From NCBI GenBank assembly GCA_030684815.1, contig JAUXXQ010000191.1, forward strand, positions 1 through 46,216: a stretch of 46,216 nucleotides of DNA, given 5' to 3'. How positions within the stretch are numbered: position 1 is the first letter of the stretch; every line of letters starts with the position of its first letter. Origin of the DNA: Methylobacter sp. Its GTDB lineage: Bacteria; Pseudomonadota; Gammaproteobacteria; Methylococcales; Methylomonadaceae. Below, in pieces: positions 1 through 7,578 of the stretch. A program made the translations under genes and the position numbers. The notes under the pieces are model-generated. The model worked only from the letters and a program-made list of their open reading frames with translations, made no database searches and had not been told where the DNA came from.

Positions 1-141
1 GCGTCACCCTGACCAAGCAGGCCATGGCAGACATCGAGGCACGCTTGCTACGCAATCCTTTATTGCCTAACTGGGACATCCTCATTCGACCCGCCTAAAG
101 ATAGGCCATGGCTGGTATTTTTTATTTCGGAATTAGCCTTA
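1..141 (+). mobile_element. 3' end of an insertion sequence (left copy)
   Basis: The first 141 bases are, from base 5 on, the exact reverse complement of 46080-46216 as far as I can compare by eye, with no indels. The match stops abruptly next to AATTAGCCTTA, which should be the element's terminus. The element contributes the end of an open reading frame and about 43 bases of non-coding terminus. The IS family is not recognised. The rest of the element lies outside the window. Confidence 0.75.
3..98 (+). CDS. C-terminal fragment of a probable transposase (partial)
   Basis: This is an open frame running in from the window edge and ending in TAA. It encodes 31 residues that finish LLPNWDILIRPA. 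The same peptide is encoded in inverted orientation at the right end, inside the same repeated DNA, so it most likely belongs to the element's transposase. No catalytic residues are in view and the family cannot be named. Calling it a transposase is inference from the repeat context only. Confidence 0.5.
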   Translation, partial: VTLTKQAMADIEARLLRNPLLPNWDILIRPA

Positions 142-192
142 CTCTGATAACGCATGGCTTAACCCAGCGTTAATTATGTGTAGCAGAGTTGT

Positions 193-450
193 TCACGATA
201 ACAACCATTCGCCATTTTCAGCAATGGCCTGATACATACTGTCTGGAGCCAGATCAATTTCATCATCCCCCCATGAAACAAAACCGTCCGTGACTTTTAT
301 TTGCTTAAAAAAATCAGGATTTTTCAGCTTTTCAAAAACACCGTATAAATAAGAGGGTAAAATTTTGACGTTGCCGGTTAAACCATCGGCAAAGCGCACG
401 CTAAAACACAATTCCCCCATGATTTGAGCTTCAATAACATCGTAATACAT
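193..450 (-). CDS. DUF2442 domain protein
   Basis: An 85-residue protein that matches the DUF2442 pattern: an N-terminal strand pair with a 'VRFADG' segment, then a 'GVFEKLKNPDFF' segment and a 'WGDDEIDLAPD' C-terminal motif. DUF2442 proteins are small, probably DNA-binding, and are very often encoded next to DUF4160 proteins as a presumed toxin-antitoxin-like module. That is the case here: the DUF4160 gene ends 13 bases upstream on the same strand, so the two are probably co-transcribed. No biochemical role can be read from the sequence. The gene lies just inside the IS boundary, in an accessory island with a type I R-M operon. Confidence 0.85.
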   Translation of the reverse strand: MYYDVIEAQIMGELCFSVRFADGLTGNVKILPSYLYGVFEKLKNPDFFKQIKVTDGFVSWGDDEIDLAPDSMYQAIAENGEWLLS

Positions 451-463
451 AAAAAAATAGCCT

Positions 464-724
464 TTAAGGTAACGGTTTAATTTTATCGGGTTGATGATGC
501 AAACGGCATTTATCCCAATCGTTTAATAATTCATCACGGTGTAATTCTGCCCAATCCAACACTAAATTTAAAGCACGGCGCGGCAACTGCCCTTCCATTA
601 ACTCAAGGCTCAGGATGTTGATTGCTGCTTTATATTCGCCATACTGAGCGTAAAAGTGTGGCGGCGCGTGTTCTTCAAAAAACATACGGATAATAATTCC
701 GTAAAACTGGCTAATGGTCGGCAT
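464..724 (-). CDS. DUF4160 domain protein
   Basis: An 86-residue protein with the DUF4160 hallmarks: an N-terminal 'MPTISQFYGIIIRMFFEE' strand region, then 'HAPPHFYAQYGEYKAAI' and a C-terminal helix with 'ALNLVLDWAELHRDELLNDW'. The ATG at 724 is chosen over an in-frame ATG at 793 because AGGAAAA lies just upstream of it and because family members start at MPTIS. It is followed 13 bases later by a DUF2442 gene. This two-gene arrangement is common in bacterial accessory regions and is suspected to be toxin-antitoxin-like, which remains inference here. Confidence 0.85.
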   Translation of the reverse strand: MPTISQFYGIIIRMFFEEHAPPHFYAQYGEYKAAINILSLELMEGQLPRRALNLVLDWAELHRDELLNDWDKCRLHHQPDKIKPLP

Positions 725-782
725 TACTTTTTCCTGTTTTTCTGTAATTATTTTGATTTCAGCACTTGAGCGCGGTTGGGTA

Positions 783-909
783 TAAGTAGGCAAGCCTATT
801 TCTTTTAACCTTTACATTGGAGTCCAATAGCTTTAGCTATTGGCGGTAAAACAGCTAAAGCTGTTTTACTCCCAACTTGTTTGTTAAGAAACTTTTGAAT
901 ACCTACTTA
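783..909. repeat. Repeat family A, copy 1 (MITE-like)
   Basis: A 127-bp element bounded by perfect 8-bp inverted ends, TAAGTAGG (783-790) and CCTACTTA (902-909). It contains two internal palindromes: CCAATAGCTTTAGCTATTGG and GTAAAACAGCTAAAGCTG followed by TTTTAC. The second stem (846-869) could act as a transcript-ending hairpin for the hsdS operon side. Related copies lie at 17923-18032 and 29393-29488. There is no coding capacity, so it looks like a non-autonomous miniature element. Confidence 0.75.
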
Positions 910-927
910 TTAATCCGTTAAAACGCT

Positions 928-2109
928 TCAAGACAACTGACCACTGAATGCTTGGTTGAGGATGGATTTCTTAAGCTCATCCAGTGCCGTTAGTTTTTGC
1001 TGATAGATAGCTTCTAATTGTTTGGTTTGGGTGGATAAAGCGTCGAGTTTTTGGACGATGGTTTGTTGTTCGCTTAATGATGGTATAAGTGAACGATATG
1101 CAAAAAGATGTTCACGATTAACTTTGGGCATTCCTGCACGTTGTGAGCCTAAAATTGCATAGTCAGTAAAATTTTTTGTTAGTAGTAAATAGTATAAAAA
1201 ATCGCGAATCATCTCATTTTTTAATGGCACTAATGGATAAATATCGGCACTGCATAAACCATTAAACGCACATCTTACAACTTTAATTAAGTATGGGCGG
1301 ATTTTGCTATAAAGAATCATTTTTTCATCAAATAAGAATTTCCCTGAGATCAGATTTTCTTCCTCAGCGGTTTTCAAATCAATTAAATTTCCTGTTCGTG
1401 ACTCTATATTTCCTGCTCCAATATGAACAAGCTTTTGGAACTCTGATTTTCTGGGGTCGATCAGTTTTGATGATATTTCACAAACTTGTTCTAAAGTCTT
1501 TTCTTCCCAATCCTCACCTTTATTCTCAAACACATTTTGCAAATAACTCTCAAATAGCTCTTTGGCGTTTTTGAGGTTCTGCTCGGCATTGGATTTCGCC
1601 TTAGCTATGGCGGCAAATGCTTCATCCAGAATGGCGACTATGCGTTGCTGTTCTGGGAGAGGTGGGACAGGAATTTCAGTATTTCGTATTTTTATTTGCG
1701 AGATATTAGGTTGTGCGTTTCCAGCTGCTTGTGCGATTAGCTCATCTTTTTTGGATAATAAGCAGTAAAAGAGAAATTCTGGAATCAAACGTTCGTTCGG
1801 TAAAACTCCGCAGACGGCCTGATTAGTAGAACTCTCAAAACGTAAAATACCTACTTCGCCCGCAGTTGCGCCATACATTGCAACCAAGACAGTATTTCTT
1901 GGAAATATCTTCGCCGAGGAATTTTCTAATCCCTTTTGGGTTATGAAATTTGTTGCGTGTAGAACTTCACCTTTGCTTACTTCACCACTCATTAGCCACG
2001 GGATTGCTCCACCTTCGTAAAACTCTTTTTTTGATTTCAAAGGAGTGCCTCCAAAACTCGTTTGGCAGACCTCACCAAGCCTTTTCATCTGCCACCCCGT
2101 CTTCATCAC
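928..2109 (-). CDS. hsdS: Type I restriction-modification specificity subunit HsdS
   Basis: A 393-residue protein with the two-target-recognition-domain layout of HsdS. TRD1 spans roughly residues 1-150 and ends 'VPPLPEQQRIVAILDEAF', followed by a helical spacer (about 155-200). TRD2 spans about 200-345 and ends 'IPSLSEQQTIVQKLDAL', followed by a second conserved helix ending 'KKSILNQAFSGQL'. The subunit sets the DNA sequence recognised by the HsdM methyltransferase and, when present, HsdR. Its start overlaps the stop of the upstream nucleotidyltransferase gene by four bases, so translation is probably coupled. It is the last gene of the operon. No hsdR follows before the IS boundary, so the restriction subunit is either outside the window or missing. 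Confidence 0.93.
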   Translation of the reverse strand: MMKTGWQMKRLGEVCQTSFGGTPLKSKKEFYEGGAIPWLMSGEVSKGEVLHATNFITQKGLENSSAKIFPRNTVLVAMYGATAGEVGILRFESSTNQAVCGVLPNERLIPEFLFYCLLSKKDELIAQAAGNAQPNISQIKIRNTEIPVPPLPEQQRIVAILDEAFAAIAKAKSNAEQNLKNAKELFESYLQNVFENKGEDWEEKTLEQVCEISSKLIDPRKSEFQKLVHIGAGNIESRTGNLIDLKTAEEENLISGKFLFDEKMILYSKIRPYLIKVVRCAFNGLCSADIYPLVPLKNEMIRDFLYYLLLTKNFTDYAILGSQRAGMPKVNREHLFAYRSLIPSLSEQQTIVQKLDALSTQTKQLEAIYQQKLTALDELKKSILNQAFSGQLS

Positions 2110-2405
2110 AACACTTCCCGCTCAAAAATCACCACGCCAACGCGGTCAATATGCTCTTTTAGCGCTTGGTTTTTTAACGTTTCGTAATGCGTGACGTCAA
2201 ACAAATAAGGTGTTGGCAGGTTATCCAATTCCTCCATTAAAGCGCCACTATGATCGACCACACAGCTAAAAGCCAAATCAATATCCGAGCCTCTTTGATA
2301 GTTGCCTTTGGCGCGAGAACTATACATTTTAACCCACTCAATATCTGGATAATGTTGCAAGGCGTGTTTAATGTGCGCCAGTGTTGGCTCGTTTAAGCCA
2401 AACAT
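2106..2405 (-). CDS. MNT-type nucleotidyltransferase (antitoxin-like, MntA family)
   Basis: A 99-residue minimal nucleotidyltransferase. It shows the Pol-beta-like signature at about residues 29-45, 'SSRAKGNYQRGSDIDLA', with the metal-binding aspartates D41 and D43. The usual first Gly of the GS-R motif is Ser here. In MntA/HepT systems this enzyme AMPylates the HEPN toxin on a tyrosine and silences it. The HEPN partner ends one base upstream (stop at 2406), and hsdS overlaps its 3' end by four bases. The gene therefore sits inside the R-M operon rather than beside it. Family assignment is confident; the antitoxin role is inferred from the pairing. Confidence 0.88.
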   Translation of the reverse strand: MFGLNEPTLAHIKHALQHYPDIEWVKMYSSRAKGNYQRGSDIDLAFSCVVDHSGALMEELDNLPTPYLFDVTHYETLKNQALKEHIDRVGVVIFEREVL

Positions 2406-2810
2406 TTAATTTAACCTGTCGAGCAAATAGTGATGCAGCTGCGCTAAGCCTAATTGATAGCGCGCACAAATACTTTCAGTGGCTTTTAGAGCGCTTGCGT
2501 GGTCATAAACGTGTGCCATCAAATTCCTTTCTTCGAGCATGTCAATCCATAATTGCCCATCAACAATGATGCCGGTAGCAAACGCTTGTTTGATAATTTC
2601 CCGTGGAAATTTAACATCAATACCGTTAAAAGCGAGGTAGTCTTTCAGCGTTTTCCACGAGAGCTCAAAGGTCATTTCAAAACTTTTAATAAGCGCCATT
2701 TCGATTAAGTGGTTTTCCGGCATGTCTTTGTGCGCGGCAATGGCTTCTTGTAAAAGCTGGTAGGCGGCTTGTAAATTCTCAAAACGTTGTTTCCAGCGAA
2801 TGTCGTTCAT
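2406..2810 (-). CDS. HEPN family protein (HI0074/HepT-like, probable toxin partner)
   Basis: A 134-residue all-helical protein of the nucleotidyltransferase substrate-binding/HEPN family. It carries the diagnostic RX4HXY motif as 'RNLMAHVY' at residues 95-102 (R95, H100, Y102). In characterised HepT toxins the R and H form an RNase active site, and the Y is the residue AMPylated by the MNT antitoxin. All three are intact here. The start codon overlaps the hsdM stop by four bases and the MNT gene follows directly, so the pair is translated as part of the hsdM-hsdS transcript. HI0074-type proteins can also be non-toxic, so toxicity is not proven. Confidence 0.88.
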   Translation of the reverse strand: MNDIRWKQRFENLQAAYQLLQEAIAAHKDMPENHLIEMALIKSFEMTFELSWKTLKDYLAFNGIDVKFPREIIKQAFATGIIVDGQLWIDMLEERNLMAHVYDHASALKATESICARYQLGLAQLHHYLLDRLN

Positions 2811-4261
2811 AATAACTCCCGAACTTTCGTTAACACGGTGGCGCTTTCGGCATCCAGTCGGGCGATTTCTGCCAGGATGTCCTGCGGCGCGCGATGCTGC
2901 ACTGTTTCATTGCGGTTTGGGTTTTTCGCTGACAAATCATAGGTGCTTTTATCGATGTCGGCGATATTGACCGACCAGGCGTTTGCAGAGTCGGCTTTGG
3001 TTTTTTGCAGTTCAACAAACTCCGCCAAATCAGCTTCATTCAGCGGGTTGGTTTTGCCCAAATTACGCTCAAGGTTGAGCTGATAGAACCAGATATTCTG
3101 CGTTGGCGCGCCTTTTACAAAAAACAACACCACTGTTTTCACGCCTGCGCCGGTAAAAGTGCCGCCCGGTAAGTCCAACACGGTGTGCAGACTACAGTTT
3201 TCCAATAGCTGCTTGCGCAAACTGACTGACGCATTGTCGGTATTGGACAGAAAGGTATTTTTGATGACCACGCCCGCTTTGCCACCGGCTTTCAGTATCT
3301 TGATAAAGTGTTGCAAAAACAGAAACGCGGTTTCGCCGGTTTTAATCGGGAAGTTCTGCTGCACTTCAGCGCGTTCTTTGCCGCCAAACGGCGGATTGGC
3401 CAGCACGATGTCGTAGCGGTCTTTGTCCTGAATGTCGGCCAGATTTTCGGCCAGGGTGTTGGCATGAACGATATTCGGCGCTTCAACGCCGTGCAGTATC
3501 ATGTTCATGGTGCCGATGATGTAAGCCAGCCCTTTTTTCTCTTTGCCGTAGAAGCTGTGTTTTTGCAGGATTTCAACGTCTTTGGTGCTCAGTTCGCGGC
3601 TTGCTTTCAGGTATTCAAACGCTTCCGCCAAAAAGCCCGCCGAGCCGACCGCGCCGTCATATATCTTGTTGCCGATGTCAGGGGCAACCACTTTAACAAT
3701 GGTTTTAATCAGTGGGCGCGGGGTGTAATATTCGCCGCCGTTACGTCCGGCGTTGCCCATGTTCTTGATTTTATCTTCGTAGAGATGCGACATTTCGTGC
3801 TTCTCGGCTTTTGAGCGGAAGCGTAAGCCGTCAATCAGGTTAAGCACTTCACGCAGGTTATAGCCGCTCTGCACCTTGTTTTTCAGTTCGCTAAAAATCT
3901 CGCCGATCTTGTATTCAATCGTATCCGGGCTGCTGGCGTCGGCTTTAAATTTTTTCAGATAGGGGAACAATTTGTGATCCACAAAGTCTTTGAGATCATC
4001 ACCGCTCAGGGCTTGATGATGGTCAATTTTGCCGTCCTGAGTTTTAGGCACCGCCCAGTTATGCCATTTATAGGCTTCTTCAATAATGGGCTGGTAAGCC
4101 TTACCGGAAAGCTGAGCGGCGGTTTGTTTGTCACGTTCCAAATCTTCAAGGTATTTCAGGAACAGCACCCATGAGGTCTGTTCGACGTAATCGAGTTCGC
4201 TGCCGCATCCAGCATCTTTGTGCAGAATGTCGTCTATATTTTTGAAGGTTTGTTCAAACAT
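2807..4261 (-). CDS. hsdM: Type I restriction-modification methyltransferase subunit HsdM
   Basis: A 484-residue N6-adenine DNA methyltransferase. The N-terminal helical HsdM domain begins 'MFEQTFKNIDDILHKD'. The SAM-binding region includes 'GGEYYTPRPLIKTIV' and 'YDGAVGSAGFL', a somewhat altered form of the usual D-PACGSGG motif I (Val-Gly-Ser-Ala-Gly). The catalytic motif IV is 'DIVLANPPFGGKE', an intact NPPF. The start at 4261 fits the family N-terminus; the upstream in-frame ATG (4336) adds 25 unlikely residues. No strong ribosome site is visible at 4261. It is the first gene of the four-gene operon. Without hsdR in view the system could be an orphan methylating complex or part of a split locus. 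Confidence 0.93.
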   Translation of the reverse strand: MFEQTFKNIDDILHKDAGCGSELDYVEQTSWVLFLKYLEDLERDKQTAAQLSGKAYQPIIEEAYKWHNWAVPKTQDGKIDHHQALSGDDLKDFVDHKLFPYLKKFKADASSPDTIEYKIGEIFSELKNKVQSGYNLREVLNLIDGLRFRSKAEKHEMSHLYEDKIKNMGNAGRNGGEYYTPRPLIKTIVKVVAPDIGNKIYDGAVGSAGFLAEAFEYLKASRELSTKDVEILQKHSFYGKEKKGLAYIIGTMNMILHGVEAPNIVHANTLAENLADIQDKDRYDIVLANPPFGGKERAEVQQNFPIKTGETAFLFLQHFIKILKAGGKAGVVIKNTFLSNTDNASVSLRKQLLENCSLHTVLDLPGGTFTGAGVKTVVLFFVKGAPTQNIWFYQLNLERNLGKTNPLNEADLAEFVELQKTKADSANAWSVNIADIDKSTYDLSAKNPNRNETVQHRAPQDILAEIARLDAESATVLTKVRELL

Positions 4262-4411
4262 GGGAGTTAATAGTGAGTTTAAATTTGCCGGTTTAAGTGG
4301 CAATGCAATAGCGCGATTATACACAGTCCGAAGCACCCCCCAAAGCCTAGTGACAGGCTAAAACAGGGCTTAGGAATGAAAATAAAACAACTTGAACAAT
4401 TGTGCCTGAAG

Positions 4412-4573
4412 AGAAGACAGGATCAAGAAGACAGGGTCAAAGAAGACAGGGTCGAAGACAGGGTCAGGTCTTGTATTGTGCATTTTTTCATTTTGAGCTA
4501 CGTTGACCATTTGATTTTATGAAACGAAATAAAGTATCAGGTCTTGAATTTTGCACAATGCAAGACCTGACCC
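4412..4573. repeat. Short tandem 14-mers plus a GGGTCAGGTCTTG inverted repeat (RAYT-type remnant)
   Basis: From 4412 to about 4466, four imperfect copies of AGAAGACAGGGTCA-type units lie in tandem. They lead into a 22-bp inverted repeat: GGGTCAGGTCTTG-type sequence at 4461-4482 and its complement at 4552-4573, with 21 of 22 positions matching. Sequences of this type often flank REP-associated tyrosine transposases. None is encoded here, so this is probably a solo terminus pair. It occupies most of the gene-free stretch between hsdM and the next gene. Confidence 0.6.
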
Positions 4574-4648
4574 TTAGATTCCTCCTCGGTAACGTTTTTT
4601 ATCTGGATAATTGGGAAACGACAAAATGATGCTGCATTCACATTATAC

Positions 4649-5443
4649 TTATTTTCCAGCATCGGTTTTTACCGGCCACTGTGCGCCTGAATCTATCCAG
4701 GCTTTGAGCCGCGTTATGTCCTGTTCGGGCAGAGTGTGTTTATCCGCCATCGGCATATCTTTTTTAGTGCCCGACACAATCGCGATTAACGGGCTGACAG
4801 CGCTTTGCCCCGGCAATACCAAGGGTTCATGTCCACGACTTTCAAATAAGTCTTCTTTGCGATCAACACGGAATCCGCCTAATTGTCTTTGTGGACCGTG
4901 GCAAAACAGGCAATGGGTCTCGAATATGGGATAAACGTCTTGCCAAAATTTGATATTTTCTTTATCGATATAAGCCTGAGCCGTTGCTGAAGATTCATTA
5001 AGCTGGCGTGTATGCGCCAGCTGTTTCCCCCGCATTGGCCGGGTTATTTCTTTAACGCTGTATTGCGCCGACCACGCAAACAGCGTCATGGAAAGGATGA
5101 CCACAACCGCAGTCAAAACGCCGCTACGGACTAATGAAGGCTGGGCGGTTTTTGGCAAACGGCAGCGTTTGGCTATCACCGTCACAATCCAATTCCAGTG
5201 CAGCATCAGATGCACAACGAGCACCACTAAAAGCCCAAGACTTATCCAGAAATGGATGTCACCCCACTGGTGACGCGTGTAACCCCATAAACTTAACGAT
5301 TTATTACTGCCGGGCGGCAACGGAAAACGCAACAGGTAACCGGTCGCAATCATGCCTAAAAACAGCAATGCGGCGATAAGGTCGATGAGGATATTGGCAA
5401 GGGTGCGATTCATGTTTGTAAAATGAGGTGTTTTGGCTTTCAT
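4649..5443 (-). CDS. DUF4405-type membrane protein fused to a c-type cytochrome domain
   Basis: A 264-residue inner-membrane protein. Three transmembrane helices (about residues 14-37, 63-85 and 107-126) with histidines H64, H78 and H82 resemble DUF4405/cytochrome b-like haem-binding helices. A periplasmic C-terminal domain has one CXXCH haem c site, 'CLFCH' at 178-182, in a 'YPIFETHCLFCHGP' context typical of planctomycete-type cytochrome c (PSCyt1) modules. It is therefore probably an electron-transfer protein linking quinol or b-haem to a periplasmic c-haem; the partner is unknown. The ATG at 5443 overlaps the stop of the YgiT-type gene by four bases; an internal ATG at 5413 is an alternative start. 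Confidence 0.75.
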   Translation of the reverse strand: MKAKTPHFTNMNRTLANILIDLIAALLFLGMIATGYLLRFPLPPGSNKSLSLWGYTRHQWGDIHFWISLGLLVVLVVHLMLHWNWIVTVIAKRCRLPKTAQPSLVRSGVLTAVVVILSMTLFAWSAQYSVKEITRPMRGKQLAHTRQLNESSATAQAYIDKENIKFWQDVYPIFETHCLFCHGPQRQLGGFRVDRKEDLFESRGHEPLVLPGQSAVSPLIAIVSGTKKDMPMADKHTLPEQDITRLKAWIDSGAQWPVKTDAGK

Positions 5444-5697
5444 AATGCCAGCGAAGAAAACTCCTCTACAGCAACTTGCATAATGCGTTGGGGTTGCTTT
5501 TGCTGGTCAGCGATTGCCTGGTAATCGTTTTCTATTCTCTCTAAAACCACAGCATCGAAATAGTGTTCGCCGCAAAACGTGCATTCAAGGCAAGGTACAT
5601 GCTCAACCACTAACATCCGTTCATTTTTTTGGTGGATATAGCGTGTGGTTTTGCTAATAAGGTGTTTATGGCCGCAAAATACGCAGTGTTCGGACAT
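5440..5697 (-). CDS. YgiT-type zinc finger protein
   Basis: An 85-residue protein with paired zinc-binding motifs CVFCG (near the N-terminus) and CLECTFCGEHYFD, the arrangement of MqsA/YgiT N-terminal domains. It lacks the helix-turn-helix C-terminal domain of full MqsA. Such short YgiT proteins usually pair with a small DUF4258 toxin, but none is present here. The start at 5697 has GAGG eight bases upstream and is preferred over the ATG at 5715. Its stop overlaps the start of the DUF4405-cytochrome gene, an odd pairing that suggests co-translation. Confidence 0.85.
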   Translation of the reverse strand: MSEHCVFCGHKHLISKTTRYIHQKNERMLVVEHVPCLECTFCGEHYFDAVVLERIENDYQAIADQQKQPQRIMQVAVEEFSSLAL

Positions 5698-5727
5698 GTT
5701 AATTACCTCGTTCAAATCATTAGCCCA

Positions 5728-7239
5728 TTAAACCTTACGATCCAGCTTGCGGTAGCTGATCGCTTCGCTCAAATGCCCGATTTCTATATTTTCCGATTGG
5801 GCGAGGTCGGCTATGGTGCGCGCCAGTTTTAATATCCGGTGATAGGCCCGGTGCGACAGGCCGAATTTGTCCATTGCCTGCTCTAAAATCTGGTGGCTAG
5901 GTTCGGATAAGATACACAGTTGTTTCACTTCTTTTGCCGACAACGCGGAATTGGCTTTACCGCTGCGCGTCAGTGCCACGTTGCGGGCGGCAACCACGCG
6001 CGCCCTGATGGTTGCGCTGCTTTCTTCGCCCTCGGGCGAGCCTTTGCGCAATACTTCATGCGAGATTCTGGGCACTTCCAGATGCATATCAATACGATCC
6101 AATAACGGCCCGGACACTCTGGCACGGTAACGCATGACTTGCTCGGATGTACAATGACAGCGGCCTGAGGCATCGCCTAAAAAACCGCACGGGCACGGAT
6201 TCATGGCTGCAATCAGCTGAAAACGCGCGGGGAAATCGACCTGCCGGGCGGCACGGGAAATGGTGATGTGGCCGGTTTCCAGCGGTTCGCGCAACACTTC
6301 TAAAACCTTGCGGTCAAATTCCGGCAATTCGTCCAAAAATAAAGTGCCGTTATGCGCCAGCGATATTTCGCCGGGCTTAGGATTGCTGCCGCCACCGACC
6401 AAGGCTGCTGCCGAAGCGGTGTGATGCGGCGCGCGGTACGGCGGTTTCAGCCAGTTGGCGACATCCAAGCCTTTATCGCTGATTGAGGCAATCGCGGCGC
6501 TTTCCTGCGCCTGTTGTTCGGTCAGTTGCGGCAAAATAGTCGGCAAACGCGAGGCGATCATCGATTTTCCGGTGCCGGGTGGGCCCAGCATAATCAAGTT
6601 ATGCGCACCGGCAGCGGCAATTTCAAATGCGCGTTTGACGTGATATTGGCCGTGAACATCGGCAAAATCGACATCGGCTACCGGTACAGCTTGCTCTTCT
6701 TGTTGGAACTCGGCCTGTATCACATGCTGGCCGGTCAGATGGGCGCACACTTCGAGCAAATGCGAGGCCGGGATGATTTCAATGTCCTTGACCAGCGCGG
6801 CTTCGGCGGTATTGTCTTTGGGCAAGATCAATTTGCGCCAGTTGTTCCGCGCTTGTATCGCAATCGGCAACACGCCGTTGATGGCGCGCAGTTCGCCGCC
6901 TAGCGACAACTCGCCGACACATTCGTAATGGTGCAGATGAATGTTGGGAATCTGACCGGATGCCGCCAAAATACCCAGCGCAATCGCCAAATCGAAACGT
7001 CCGCCTTCTTTCGGCAAATCGGCGGGCGCGAGGTTGATGGTGATGCGCTGCATCGGAAACTCAAAGTTGGAATTGAGTATCGCGCCGCGCACCCGATCTT
7101 TGCTTTCCTTAACCGCCGTTTCCGGCAAGCCGACGATATTCAGTGCAGGCAGGCCATTGGAAATATGCACTTCAACGGTGACTAGCGGCGCTTCGATGCC
7201 GGAACGGCCGCGACTAAAGACAACCGCCAATGACGACAT
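5728..7239 (-). CDS. yifB: YifB/ComM family Mg-chelatase-like AAA+ ATPase
   Basis: A 503-residue protein of full family length. The N-terminal ChlI/Lon-protease-like domain (about 1-170) contains 'NIVGLPETAVKESKDRVR'. The AAA+ core has Walker A 'GPPGTGKS' at 219-226 and Walker B in 'GTLFLDELPEF' near 300. The cysteine-rich 'MNPCPCG' segment near 347 and the C-terminal Mg-chelatase domain ending 'LSEAISYRKLD' are present. ComM, the best-studied member, is a hexameric helicase that promotes branch migration during natural transformation. The gene follows ubiK by 14 bases on the same strand, an arrangement common in gammaproteobacteria. Confidence 0.95.
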   Translation of the reverse strand: MSSLAVVFSRGRSGIEAPLVTVEVHISNGLPALNIVGLPETAVKESKDRVRGAILNSNFEFPMQRITINLAPADLPKEGGRFDLAIALGILAASGQIPNIHLHHYECVGELSLGGELRAINGVLPIAIQARNNWRKLILPKDNTAEAALVKDIEIIPASHLLEVCAHLTGQHVIQAEFQQEEQAVPVADVDFADVHGQYHVKRAFEIAAAGAHNLIMLGPPGTGKSMIASRLPTILPQLTEQQAQESAAIASISDKGLDVANWLKPPYRAPHHTASAAALVGGGSNPKPGEISLAHNGTLFLDELPEFDRKVLEVLREPLETGHITISRAARQVDFPARFQLIAAMNPCPCGFLGDASGRCHCTSEQVMRYRARVSGPLLDRIDMHLEVPRISHEVLRKGSPEGEESSATIRARVVAARNVALTRSGKANSALSAKEVKQLCILSEPSHQILEQAMDKFGLSHRAYHRILKLARTIADLAQSENIEIGHLSEAISYRKLDRKV

Positions 7240-7253
7240 GCCGGTTAACCCGT

Positions 7254-7514
7254 TTACAGCTGTTCTTTATTGAGGTGCTGCTGTTCCATCTCGGCCACGC
7301 GTTTTTCCAGGTCTTCAAGTTTGGAGCGGGTTTTTGCCAGCACCAGCTTTTGTACTTCAAATTCTTCGCGGGTGACTAAATCGAGTTTGCCCAAGGCGCC
7401 CTGCAAAATGGCGTGGAAACTTTTTTCCAGGTCGTCTTTTAGGCCGCTCAGGCCGGGAGGAATGGCGCCAGCCAAACGGTTAGCAATATCATCTAGGGAT
7501 TTTGGATCAAACAT
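7254..7514 (-). CDS. ubiK: Ubiquinone biosynthesis accessory factor UbiK
   Basis: An 86-residue protein of the BMFP/YqiC family. It begins 'MFDPKSLDDIANRLAGAIP', has an amphipathic N-terminal helix, and ends in a coiled coil of 'REEFEVQKLVLAKTRSKLE' type that forms trimers. UbiK binds UbiJ and helps the Ubi enzymes make ubiquinone, mainly under aerobic conditions. It sits 14 bases upstream of yifB in one likely transcript. Length and ends match the family. Confidence 0.95.
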   Translation of the reverse strand: MFDPKSLDDIANRLAGAIPPGLSGLKDDLEKSFHAILQGALGKLDLVTREEFEVQKLVLAKTRSKLEDLEKRVAEMEQQHLNKEQL

Positions 7515-7578
7515 GGGAGTGTCTCATTAGTAAGGGGGTATAGAGTTCAGTTGTGGGAGCGACGCCCACGTCGCAACG

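Noticed and set aside
78-104. Resemblance of GACATCCTC...CCCGCCTAAAG at the IS end to IS605 ends
   Set aside because: The match is short and gapped and overlaps the transposase stop, so it is probably coincidence.
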